The notes under the pieces are model-generated. The model saw only the letters and a list, made by a program, of their open reading frames with translations. It searched no databases and was not told where the DNA came from. A stretch of 64,000 bases of DNA from positions 2,619,001-2,683,000 of the forward strand of contig CAHIKZ030005577.1 of assembly GCA_903632075.3 (NCBI GenBank), in the 5' to 3' direction. Below, piece after piece: positions 12,700 through 23,110 of this stretch. The first letter of the stretch is position 1; every line of letters starts with the position of its first letter. A program made the position numbers and the translations under genes. The DNA is from Acanthosepion pharaonis (taxonomy: Eukaryota; Mollusca; Cephalopoda; Sepiida; Sepiidae).

Positions 12700-13395
12700 A
12701 ATGTCAGTGTGTGTTAATTTGTGTGTTTGAGATTTGTATATTTTAAAGAGCTTACTCCACAGATTTTACAGTGGATTTGTTTCTATCCAGTGTATGTCAA
12801 CAGGCGTGCTTTGAGAGATGAATTACGGGAAGATTTAAATCCGCGAAGATTTCGTGGAATTGTTTCTCTCCAGTGTATGTCAACATGTGTGTTTTTGAAG
12901 TTTTTTCAGATTTCCAGTGGAATCGTTTCTGTACAGTGTGTTTTTGTATTCTCAGAGATAAATTTCGAGAAGATTTAAACAGATTTCACAGTGGAATGGT
13001 TTCTTTCCTGTGTGTGTTGACATGTGTTGTTTGAGATGTGAACTTTTGGAAAACATAAGCGTGCTAACATATGTTTTGAGGGATTATATACAGGAAAAAC
13101 TTACTCCACAGATTTCACAGTGGAATGATTTCTCCCAAGTTTGTGTTAACATGTGTACTTAAAGATGTGAATTTTTTGAAAACCAAGCTTCACAGATTTC
13201 ACAGTGGAATGGTTTGTTTTCAGTTTGTTTATCATGTGTGTTTTGGAGATTTGAATTCATGGAAAATATATATCCACAGATTTCACAGGAAATTGTTTCT
13301 CCTCTTTGATTGTTCTGATGTATTTGCCGTGTGAACTCAATATGAACTAATATTCCACAAATTTCAAAGTGTAACCACGCTTTTAATCTCATAAT
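12700..13395 (-). pseudogene. C2H2 zinc-finger pseudogene, reverse strand
   Basis: Reverse-strand translation gives recognisable finger pieces. One is CEICGYIFSMNSNLQ; another is KPFHCEICEAWFSKNSHL. Linker remnants such as CACACAGGA and the finger core CACTGTGAAATCTGTGG recur about every 80-90 bases through the region. Roughly seven or eight finger remnants are present, but frameshifts, stops and lost Cys/His codons break them, and no single frame runs through. The sequence style (FHCEICG, HMLTHTGEK) places it with ZNF-B and ZNF-C. It is the only member inside the window pointing left. Confidence 0.85.
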
Positions 13396-13550
13396 TATTC
13401 CTCAAGTTTTTTAGATGCTCTCAAGGACGTAAACTGTAAAAAGAAAATATACATTCACTGCGCAATATCAGGAGAATGTACACTACATACGATTATGAAA
13501 TAATATATAGATTATTTATTTTTAAAATGGATGGTTCAAGTATATTCTTA

Positions 13551-13593
13551 AAGCTTGTTGTGGGGCCGATAAGGATGTCGGCCCCGCAAGCTT
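13551..13593 (+). repeat. GC-rich hairpin
   Basis: An imperfect inverted repeat. Arms AAGCTTG plus GGGGCCGA pair with TCGGCCCC plus CAAGCTT, with a small bulge and an 8-base loop. It stands out from the AT-rich surroundings and marks the left side of a GC-richer segment that runs to about 14750. Confidence 0.75.
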
Positions 13594-13940
13594 TACGAAG
13601 AAAGGTGTGAACAGCTAAGACAATGAGGAACAAAGGCAGAGGTTTAGAATAACAAACGTCGGATTTATTTGTCGATCTGGACAAATGTACGCACAGGAAT
13701 TGTTTGGTGTAGTTCGATCGTGAAGTCAGGGTGTGCCAGTTGAAGGGTCGTTTTGGGGTTCAAGGCGGCTGCTCAGCGGCAGGCAGATGGAATAGCAGTA
13801 TTCGAGGTCCAGTCGATCCCCGGATGTTCGCCCTTTGCAAAGAAGCGCGTCGGCGTTTTTGAAGAGAGAGGATCGGCGTAGACAGTGCTGGGGTAGCCTG
13901 TTCGTCCTTAGAATGACAGTCGTGTAAGAACGCAGCTTGG
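13594..13940. other. GC-richer unclassified segment
   Basis: Part of a GC-richer island of about 1.2 kb (13551-14750) that contains two tandem repeats. No convincing coding frame. It could be a long terminal repeat or another non-coding mobile element, but no ends or duplications were established. Confidence 0.35.
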
Positions 13941-14199
13941 TAGTCCTTAAAAGGACTATCGCATGTAAGACAGTTAGTCCTTAAAAGGACTATCGCATAT
14001 AATGTGGCTAGGTAGTCCTGAAAAGGACTATCGCATATAACGTAGCCAAATAGTCCCTAAAAGGACCATCGCAAATCATGTGGCCAGAGTAGTCCTTAAA
14101 AGGAATGTCGCATATAACGTGGCCAGGTACTCCTGAAAAGGACTATTGCATATAACGTGGCCTAAGTAGTTTTTAAAAGGACTATCGCATATAATGTTC
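13941..14199 (+). repeat. 38-bp tandem repeat, seven units, each with a palindrome
   Basis: Seven units begin near 13941, 13975, 14013, 14051, 14090, 14128 and 14167. Most carry the near-perfect palindrome AGTCCTTAAAAGGACT (7-base arms, AA centre) followed by ATCGCATATAA and a spacer like CGTGGCCAGG. Some later units have substitutions within the arms. The result is a series of evenly spaced potential hairpins. Confidence 0.92.
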
Positions 14200-14330
14200 G
14201 GCTGCTGCTGCTGCTGCTGCAGTTGGTTCGGCCAGCTGCTGCTGCTAAAGTTGGTTCGGCCAGCTGCTGCTGCTACTGCTGAAGTTGGTCCGGCCTGCTT
14301 CTGCTACTGCTGAGGTTGGCTGCTTCGTGC
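14200..14330 (+). repeat. CTG-rich minisatellite
   Basis: Runs of GCTGCTGCTGCTGCTGCTGC alternate with AGTTGGTTCGGCCAG-like spacers, about three irregular units. An open frame crosses it at 14285-14485, but nothing else supports a protein. Confidence 0.85.
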
Positions 14331-14750
14331 GGTCAGCGACGAGGGTCGGCCAGGTGAAGGTGAGAGGGGGAGCACGTCGCTTTACCCCGAGGCCAAGTTG
14401 GCCGAGTTATTTGGTGGAAGAAATCGGCTGTGTTTACGTCGGCTGCGGTCAGCATCATTGCCGGTTGGCAGTGTCTTTTGGTTGATGACTAAAAATTACC
14501 TTCCGCATTTTGACTGTACACATGGGTTTCAGTTGGACACCATGTATATGTAGTTTCAGGTCATTATTTTTAGTTAGGAGGGTTTGTGTATGTTTATGTT
14601 TCATTTGTTTTGCTTTTTGTGTATCGTTCTCTGAAAAGCGCAGAGTCACCGGAAATTAACGGCATTCGCTCTGTTTTCCGCGGTGACGCTTTCAGACGTT
14701 TGAGTAACCGGCAGTAACTTCCGGCCGGGTGCGATAAGCTTATCTCAAAG
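14331..14750. other. Right part of the GC-richer segment
   Basis: Moderate-GC sequence with no recognised gene. It ends around CCGGCCGGGTGCGATAAGC, after which composition returns to AT-rich. Confidence 0.35.
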
Positions 14751-14759
14751 TCTCAAACT

Positions 14760-16450
14760 ATTCACCATTATACTATATTATACTGATAAAAGAAAAATAT
14801 GTAATTTATTAATTTAAACGGATTTGGGATGAACTAGACTTTTAAACACGAAGAAATGAAAACTGAAAGATTTGCATGGCCTGTTGAAACGTACGGACGA
14901 TGAAACACGGAAGTGAAATGAAAGTATTCCTCGCAGGTGAAAACCTTTATGTCAAGTTGTTTTCTCTAAAAGAGACAAGCCTTGAAACACGTGACCTTTT
15001 AACCATAATATCATTTACGATACACCATACTAAAAAAAAATATAACATTTTGACGCACAAAAAATGTCTTTAATTATAGTAAAAAGTTTTGGGAGCATGA
15101 TTTCTATTAAGATTTTAGATTTCGCTTAGTAAATATAGTCTTCAATTAATAACTTAATAACCTACCTTGTACTCTTTTAATGTTAAAGAAAAGTGAAAAA
15201 ATTCTTCAAAAATTAAAAAAAAAATGCAAACAATTCTTGTAAAAATTAATTATTCATCGAAATTTTTTTTTCTCCAGACAATAATTTCCTTCATATATAT
15301 TATTTATAAAAGCAGATAAAAAGCCTATTTAATTTGAAAATTAGATAGTTTTATTGTAGTTTTTTTTTTATTATTATTTTACGATTTGGAGCAGATTTTT
15401 AAAAAGTTGGGAGTGGTTGCGAAAAAAAAATTGATGGATTTTTATTTTCTCCAAGGAGTCCTGCTTATAAGTAATATAAAGCAATTTGCAAACTATTTGA
15501 AATTCTAGAAAATTTCATAAAATTAAGTTATGATTGGTAGTAACAGGTGTAAAACGTATATATTTTCTAAAAATAAAAATTTCAAAATTAAATTCATTCA
15601 TTTTTTAATAAGTCCTAAAAGCTTCATTAAAATTCGACAAATATTTGATTTTTGCAAGAGTTTCCAAATTAATTTGTTTTACACTGGAAACTGCTACAGT
15701 AAAAATGTCCATTACCACAAAAAAGTCTTACAAACTTGACAAAAAAACAAACAAAAAAAAAACGAGATTTTTAGCCAAATTTAGAACGGAGAAAATTTTA
15801 AAAAAAAAATAAATTAAAAAGTACCTTGTTCTTTCCTCTTAATAATAACAAACATTTGTTTTTATTACGTTTGGGGCTTTTATCGTCATGCTATCTGTTT
15901 TTTTAGCGAATTATTGAAGGTACTTCTGACGCAATCAATTATTTCACTTTTAATTCAGTTCTGTTTCTATGAGCTGTCATCATCATAAGAGCTTCTTGAT
16001 AAATTAATAAAGATCAAAGAAAGAAGAACCCATCGTTAAGAAATGCTTGTATATTGGTTTTTTATGCTAAGTAAGTAATATTATTTCAAATCAGATTAAT
16101 TAATTTAACTTTAATTTTTTAAAAATTTTACTCAAATAACGTGTCGCAAATCTATAATTTCATTTTGAAAGAATTTTAAACCCGATAAATTTGTTTGTTT
16201 ACAAATTTCTTAAAATTAAGAAAATGGCCGCTTTTAAAAGATTCGATCAATTATTTCTCTTGTGTATTTCAGATGGAAATTATATTTGAATCTAATTTCT
16301 ATCTGAAATACACCACAATATTCTACTTACTGGAAATAATAAATTTAACCATTTAGCTTTCAGTTTTAAAACTAGAATTAATTTTTCAAGAATGCTTTTA
16401 AATTTAATTTTAAAACTTAGGTATCGAAAATTCTTTAGAGGTGCCTATAA
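14760..16450. repeat. AT-rich dispersed family: reverse module joined to forward module
   Basis: About 15150-15930 is a reverse-strand copy of the module at 18240-18930, and 15940-16440 is a forward copy of the module at 5030-5530. Long blocks such as CCCGATAAATTTGTTTGTTT are kept, and identity looks around 80-85 percent by eye. The same reverse-then-forward join is seen near 7560. A local inverted repeat (AATTATTTC...GAAATACACCA) lies near 16255-16315. No coding sequence. Confidence 0.65.
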
Positions 16451-16479
16451 AATTGTGAGGTAAGACACTAAAATACCGT

Positions 16480-16710
16480 TCTGCATCAGTCTGAAGTCGG
16501 GCGACCGGCTGATCGGTTAAACTCTCTGCCTTCGGGCGGGGAGGAACCCGAACGAGGCTATGCCGAAGGGCGGAGTCTCTTTCGGGGAGGTAAACCGACC
16601 CTGAACCCGCTTATACAGGTTCAAAGGGCATATTTTGGCCGAGCTCACGGGCTTGGAGATCCCACGTTAAACCGGCAACTGTACGTGATGTTCGGAACCT
16701 ATGCACAGAA
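16480..16710 (+). repeat. Structured GC-rich repeat, single copy
   Basis: Related to the 234-bp tandem units at 26988-27455 and to the reverse fragment at 32088-32240. It contains several short inverted repeats (GAACCCG...CGGGTTC type), the words AAACTCTCTGCCTTCGGGCG and GGAGGTAAACCGACCCTGAA, and ends near TTAAACCGGC. It is too GC-rich for its surroundings. No clear pol III A/B boxes were identified, so it is left unclassified and not called a SINE. Confidence 0.7.
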
Positions 16711-16754
16711 AGAAAAGGACATTTTTATTTAGTTTTCTCCCTTCATAGCGTTCA

Positions 16755-17055
16755 CATCCGGTCAGCATGCAGAATGAATCAGAAAGACATCTAATTGCAG
16801 CGGAATATAGTCAGTCAGTTCTGTGTCATACGTGATACACACTTCATCTTTCGATACGTGACTGCCGAGGCAGATTTTTTCCCGCAGTAGGTTGCTATTT
16901 CTGCCATAGACCAATTGCCATCCAAGGCTATAGAACCCGGTCTGTCTTGCTATTTACCCATAGCTGGGAAAGAAGAAGAGAAGAGGATTCATATCTTTCC
17001 CAAGGGTATTTTAGTACGTAAGTGAATCTAATCCGACTTGAATTCGAACTCGGTT
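16755..17055 (-). mobile_element. tRNA-derived SINE, reverse strand
   Basis: The reverse complement aligns with the SINE at 34530-34850. At its 5' end is a tRNA-like head with the B-box-like GAGTTCGAATTC. Next come TAATACCCTTGGGAAAG, the body around GCTATGGGTAAATAGCA, then CCTACTGCGGGAAAAAA and CTGCCTCG. A conserved non-tRNA body is the layout of cephalopod SINE families (the so-called Ceph domain). That family match is by general knowledge and was not searched. Confidence 0.75.
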
Positions 17056-17059
17056 CTGA

Positions 17060-18066
17060 GTATTATCAAATTTATGTTAATTCTTAAATTTACTAATTTT
17101 CTTTGAAACAAATCACTTTGATAATTATTGGATTTTTATGAGGTTTTTAATTGTGTTGTTTTCACTTTACGCTAAAAATAACATTTTATGGAAAAACAGA
17201 TTAATATTGCAATGTTCTAACATTGTTTTCACCCAAACTGTTTTAGAACAAGGAACAAGTTCTTCTTTTACACCGGTTTCAGTAATTCTCTTGTTCTGTT
17301 CACTGTTTGTGTTCTAAAACTACATGCGTTCTATTTTCAAATAATTAATCTCTTTTAATTGCAATTTCTTCAAAAATAGGAAGTTTTATCGATTTCAAAA
17401 TATTGTCGAGCGTGAAGAAGAAATATCAAGTCTATCAAGAACACCTAACCAACTTTAATCCTGTTTGTTTTTCTATGAAAAGATTTTACATTCGCCCTGA
17501 AAAGGTAAGTTATACGTACCGTCACTGACTTATTAAAAGACCCCACCAAAAAAAAAAAAATATATTTTATATAATTTAAATTTGTTTTCTTTAAAAGAAA
17601 TTCTGTTACATTTATTTTATATATGAGAATTAAAAAAAAAATTAATTTCTGTGTATTCTTTTTCAGGTATTTTTCTCGTCTTTCGTCGAATCGTCATTAT
17701 AGAGTCTAGAGTCTAGACTACGAAAGCAAATGCAAGCAATAAATTTAAAAACCTCTTAAAAATCCAGTATTGTAGAGTTTGGATTATTAAATTGTAGTAA
17801 GAATTTAAATTGTAAATAGTTTTAACACGACAGTATCTGTTGACCCTGTTAATTAACAGACGATTTTAAAGACCTTAGGAATTGCTGATACATAAAAAAT
17901 CCCTCTAACATTACTTAAAGGCACAAAGTCATAATAATTGCTAAATTTGATTAAAAAATATTTAAAAATGCTTTTTTAAAATATCGATTGCTCGCCTGCG
18001 TCAGCAACACAAATTCGCCTTGATATTTCTACAGAACTGCTTCCGTTTGTAAGTATGGTTGTCCGT

Positions 18067-18105
<39 letters not shown>

Positions 18106-18680
18106 TGAAGTCATTATTTTTTTGTTTATTTTCTTTTTGTATTTATTTTTGTTCGCTGATAATCAAATTAAAAAAAAAAAAAGAACAGTCATTACTTTCA
18201 AAACATAATTCCTAGACACATTCTATCACATGAGATCTCTGAAAAATGATAGGTACCTCCGTGAGATCGCTAAAAACAGAATAGCATGATAAAAAAGACG
18301 CCAAACTTGACGAAAACAATTTTATCGTCTAAATGTTTATGTAATTATCAAGAGGAAAGAACAAAGTATTTTTTTAATTATTTTTAAAAAATTTTCCTTT
18401 TTTTTTCTAAATTTTGATTGCTGTATGACAGGCATTAATTTTGAAAATTTTGCAAAAATAAAAATAATTGTCAGATTTTAATGAAATTTTCAGAAACTAT
18501 TCACAAATGATGGAACTTATTAGAAATACTTTTTCCTTGTTTAAAGTCCAGGCAAAATTTTTTTTTTTCATATGTATTACCCCTCCCCCATAGATAGTTG
18601 TACAAAATCTCTATAATTTCAATTTTGGGCAGATTAGTGATTATTTTAGTTAAAAGCACAAGGCTTTGAGCGAACCAAAT

Positions 18681-18715
<35 letters not shown>

Positions 18716-20073
18716 TTGGACTACTTCCACCTAAAAATTATCTCTGAATTGTAACATGCAAAACTCAAGAAAACAAAAATATTATTTAATTTCAAAAGCT
18801 TTTAATTGCTTTTATTTATTTTAATGAACATGGACAATATTGTCTAAAAGCAAAAAGATATCTCAATGAAAAGTGAATTTTTAAAACAATTATTTCTTAT
18901 TTCTGAAATATTTTATTCAAAATTAATAATAAAATGAATGGAAATACAAATAACACAGTAAAATGTAATAAAAGTACATAAAATCATAGTATTTTATGTA
19001 CACTTCTGATCAAATTTTATAAGAAAGGTACCTTTAAATACCTTCCTTATAAAATTTAATCTCACTCTCAACAGTCTTATTTTAATTTCTTTATAATATA
19101 TTTTCCATGAAGGATCATAAATGTAAAGGTGAAAGCTAAGTACAAAAAAAAATTAGAGCACTTAAAGTCTTCCTTAAAAATAATGAGATAAATAATTTGT
19201 TCCCTTAAATCTAAATAATTTCACTTCTCTCCTTCTGTAGAATAAAATATCCTCACGTAATCTGTCAATACGTCTTTTATCACCTGTCAAGTGATGCAAA
19301 ATGTTATGATCTGCTTTGTTTTATTTTCAAACTTCATCTTTTTGGCACAGAAACTAAATAATGCTTGTTTCAAAATATTTTAAATAAACATTATAATTTC
19401 TGATTTTCTTAAAATGAGTTTTGAAAAAAATTATAATTGATGTTTAAAAGAATTTTAAACTAAGGTTTTCATTTTTTTATAAAATAAAACAAAAAAGGTT
19501 GACCTGATTGATTATCTGTCAATTTTGCTGACTAAAAATATTTTTAACAAAAATTTTGGACATGCTAGGAATGATTAAAAAATGTAAAGAAATACCCCCA
19601 AAATACTTTGATCTTTCCTCTTAATAATAACATGAACATTTAGATGATAAAGTTTTGTTTTCATTAAGTTTGGCATCTTTTTCATCATGCTATGCTCTTT
19701 TTTAGCGATCTCACAGAGATACCTAAGCATAGCATGATAAAAATGAATTTAAATTTAACAAAAACAAAATTTTATCATCAAAAGGTTTATGCGACGATTA
19801 AAAGGAAAGAACAAAGTATTTTTTAGATTTTTTTTTCTGTCTTTTTTGAAGATTTTAACTTTTGATTAAAAAAAACCTTTGTTTCTCTTCACTGGTGGAA
19901 GTACTAAATAACATAGCAAATTTTTGTGCATTTTTTATTGACAGACATTAATTTTGAAAATCTTACAAAAATAGAAATAATTGTCAGATTTTAATGGAAC
20001 TTTCAGAAACTATTCATGAATGATAGAAATTATTATAAATATGTTATTTTTTTCAAGACACATTAAATATCTT

Positions 20074-20104
<31 letters not shown>

Positions 20105-20470
20105 GTATATTCCCCCATCCATCAATAAATAATTTATGAAAACTCTAGAAATTCAATGTTGAAGCACGCAAGTCATTATGTTAGTTAAAACCACAAGGCT
20201 TTGAGGAAAGTAAATCATGTTTTGTTTTTTTAAAAATTGGACCTCATCTACCTAAAAATCAGCTCTGAATTGTAACATACAAAGGTCAATAATACTAAAA
20301 TATTATTTAATTTCAAATGCTTTTAGTTACTCTTAGTTTTTATGAATATGTATAATATTGTCTGAAGGCAAAAAGTTTTTCGATGAAAAATGAATTTTTA
20401 AAACAATTGTTATTTCTTAAATTATTTTATTTTTACATTAAAGTTGTCAAATATTGTAAAATTAGTGTAA
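17060..20470. repeat. AT-rich dispersed family, several modules plus an inverted junction
   Basis: Modules at 17070-17530 and 17560-17700 recur in order at 36830-37430. About 17950-18065 recurs at 59960-60075 (shared: TCCGTTTGT, AAGTATGG). About 18240-18930 and 19726-20450 are direct copies of one module. At 19610-19830 a reverse and a forward copy meet head to head around the CATAGCATGATAAAAA word, forming an imperfect hairpin. (AT)n tracts lie at about 18069-18102 and 20078-20101, and a poly(T) run at about 18685-18712. No gene is seen. Confidence 0.65.
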
Positions 20471-20819
20471 ATGGCAAGTCCTTTACTTAATGGTTTTATT
20501 AAGTAGATCTATCTGTACAGATTATAAATTGCACAAGTTTTTTAAAATCAACGAGCATCCAGTTAGAAAAATCTTACTGTTCTTTCCCTTTTGTGTCCAT
20601 AAAATGGTTGTAATTCAAATGTACGGAAGTCTGGAAGAAACTTGATATAATAAAAACTTTACATGATTTGATTTTGTATATAAATGGTGTTTGGTGCTGT
20701 TAATGACCTTTACATTTTTACATTTACATTTACCTCTGCTTCAACTCACCTTCAGTCACTTTCCCAACACTGTAATGGATATTCTCTATGCTTTTTCTAT
20801 AAATATTTTCATGGTAATT

Positions 20820-21153
20820 TATAACAAAGAAAACTGCAAACTACCTTGTCAAACCAAGCAACAGCATGTCGTGTGTATCTTACAACAGAAACCGTAGTGA
20901 AAAAGAAAGTTACTTACCAAAAAAAGGGGTATGCATGTATTCTGCATGCTATGCTGAACACAGTATATTCAAATTAGAAACATGTCAGTCGCAGGAGTCA
21001 CCATAAAAGTATTTTGATACGCTAATATTGTGTGTCCTCTCCCTGTTGTTGACAAATGAAAAGATGCTTGGTCGATAAAAGCAATTGGTGTTATTGAATT
21101 GGGGAGAAAAAAGACAAAATTTGTGTATTTAATGACTGCAGTGGTCATCGTCG
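20820..21153 (+). promoter_or_regulatory. Promoter and non-coding exon 1 of ZNF-B (predicted)
   Basis: This block is clearly homologous to 47330-47561, the only other copy in the window, and both lie upstream of ZNF exon heads. Conserved pieces include GTCAAACCAAGCAACAGC / GTCAACCCAAGCGACAGC, CGCAGGAGTCACCATAAAAG / CGCAAGAGTCACTATAAGAG, and the TATA-like GATAAAAGCAATTGGTGTT (21074-21092). The position predicts transcription starting about 25-35 bases later. A GTGAGT donor at 21154 would end exon 1. Conservation between paralogues is what I see; promoter function is inferred. Confidence 0.6.
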
Positions 21154-22180
21154 GTGAGTGAGTTATATTTCTGACTGGTTACATGCATTGTGATTTGTGA
21201 CAGTACCTGCAAATCAAGAGTTCAACATTTCTTTCTGCCCCCGATTTTTGAGTCTGAACTTACAGCGATTGGTTCTCTTCGTTGTGGAAGTAATCTGTGA
21301 CAAATATTTCCAAGACCTCTTACATAGTTGCGACTATCTTCCCTCTCTGTTAGTGTGACTTTATGAATTTAAGGGCAGTATAGATTGGCATCATTTTACA
21401 GTTCGAACGGGTCGATATAACTGTAAGTTCTCTGCTAACAGTTTATTCTCAGGCACTCCATTTTGGCATCTTGCTTTCCAGACAGTTTCTCCTTGCATAA
21501 TGCATGGCAGATTGACTTTTTTCACCTGTAAATTATCATGACATTTTCATTAAGATATTGGAGAGATTTCCAGTTGTATTCCTTCTCCATTCATAATAAA
21601 GTGTTTATTGCATAACAAATGGGAGTTGCTAATTAAATGATAATACAAAACTTCAATCTTCATTAATTTACTTCTTATTTCCAGCAATGTTTCATCACTT
21701 TCTCTCAGCCAGTCTATGATATACAGCCCTTGTTTTCATCCCACATTCGAGCAAGCAGACCTGACATTCTTTCTTGGCAGTGTGTGAGAGACTGCTTAAA
21801 TTATCTCTGCAGATGTTGTTTATATATCCACCTCTTTAACATTCTTGTTCTCTCGCCCACTATACTGGATGAAGGTGTGCGGTCACATCCTTCTACTCTG
21901 TACTCCATGGCTGTGAGTAGCCCTAAACCAACCCCAGGCTTCAATTGATGGTCAGTTGTGAAATTCAAATGTAGTATGTCTTTTTCTCTCCTTAGTTTTA
22001 AATTCAAAGTTGTTCTTTTCCTAGTCTAGAAGCCAGTTTACTGATTTTGCTTTTCTGTTTCTATTCCCATTCCAACAACCACACATCCATGTTCACTAAT
22101 ACATGATGCATCTATTGGTAAATCTGCTCTTGTCGCAATAAAATACGTCCTATTGATTTAAAACCAATTTCATAATTCTA
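21154..22180 (+). repeat. ZNF-B intron block
   Basis: Begins with the exon-1 donor GTGAGT. From about 21535 it carries the block shared with 2469-3000 (reverse) and 54290-54790, including CATTTTCATTAAGATATTGG and GAGAGACTGC. Its end, about 22030-22150, is one diverged copy of the ~143-bp satellite monomer. The open frame at 21730-21948 has relatives in the other intron copies, but they are broken and do not support a protein. Confidence 0.7.
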
Positions 22181-22390
22181 CACCATATGTTTCCATCCTA
22201 CATTTCCTATGAGTTCATTTTTTTCTTTTTGCCGCTTGAGTAGCCGAAAATCATGATGAATATTCATGAAACACAGAAACATTCTTACACTGTGAAATTC
22301 TTGAAATTCACTCAAAGTTCACACAGGAGAGACACGTATATGAGAAATCTGTTGACTTAGATTTTCCATGAATTCAAATCTTGAAAAACA
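22181..22390 (+). pseudogene. Decoy ZNF exon head in the ZNF-B intron
   Basis: A duplicate of the exon head at 22880-23150. It runs from the pyrimidine tract through the uORF (ATG at 22252 region; MMNIHE, KHSYTV) to sequence equivalent to the first finger (TCCATGAATTCAAATCTTG, AAACACGTTATGTTACACA), where it breaks off into the satellite. The acceptor is damaged: GCAG has become GCCG at 22231-22234, so it should be skipped in splicing. It shows that the satellite grew inside a tandemly duplicated head. Confidence 0.75.
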
Positions 22391-22870
22391 CGTTATGTTA
22401 CACATGCCATCCAAAATAAAATATATCCTATTGCATTGTACAACTGATTTTGTTTTTCTCTTCCATTGCCTATTCCAACACCCACGCGTCCATGTCCACT
22501 GATACATGATTTAATAATAATCTATTGGCAAATCTGCTCTAGTTTCACATGCAATTCAAAATAAAATATATCCTATTGCATTGAACAACTGATTTTGTTT
22601 TACTTTTCCTATGCCCATTCCAACACCCACACATCCATGTCCACTGATACATGATTTAATAATAATCTATTGGCAAATCTGCTCTAGTTTTACATGCCAT
22701 CCAAAATAAAATATATCCTATTGCATTGTACAACTGATTTTGTTTTTCTCTTCCTATGCCCATTCCAACACCCACACATCCATGTCCACTGATACATGAT
22801 TTAATAATAATCTATTGGCAAATCTGCTCTAGTTTTACATGCTATTCACAGTAAAATATATCTTATTACA
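22391..22870 (+). repeat. Intronic copies of the ~143-bp satellite
   Basis: About 3.4 monomers, reverse complement of the array at 1-2468. They carry CCTATTGCATTGTACAACTG and CATGTCCACTGATACATGAT. The array lies between the decoy head and the functional head of ZNF-B. Confidence 0.92.
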
Positions 22871-23110
22871 TTGTACAATTGATTTTAAACCAATTTCATA
22901 ATCTTACATCACATGTTTCCTTCCTACATTTCCTGTGAGTTCATTTTTTTCTTTTTGCAGCTTGCATCATAGAAAGTAGCTGAATACTATGGTGAATATT
23001 CATGAAAGGAAGAAACATTCTTACACTGTGTAATTCTTGGAATAGATGTTCATTCAAAGCCCACACAGGAGAGAACATATGTACGAGAAAACTGTGGAGT
23101 TAGATTGTCC
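22871..23110 (+). promoter_or_regulatory. Exon 2 head of ZNF-B: acceptor, upstream ORF and 5'UTR
   Basis: A pyrimidine tract ending in CTTTTTGCAG places the acceptor at 22960. The head that follows is conserved in five other places. A 14-codon upstream ORF starts at ATG 22989 (MVNIHERKKHSYTV, stop at 23031-23033) and ends about 80 bases before the finger ORF. In the finger frame there is a stop at 23003-23005 and no ATG until 23111. The remnant before that Met (ENCGVRLS) is a decayed first finger. Confidence 0.7.

Noticed and set aside
14285..14485. 66-codon frame across the CTG minisatellite
   Set aside because: Composition follows the repeat. No start context, splice signal or domain supports it.
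23105..23110. Start of ZNF-B at a TTG codon two codons before the ATG
   Set aside because: The codon at 23105 is TTG. The first real in-frame ATG is at 23111 and matches the start position of ZNF-C.
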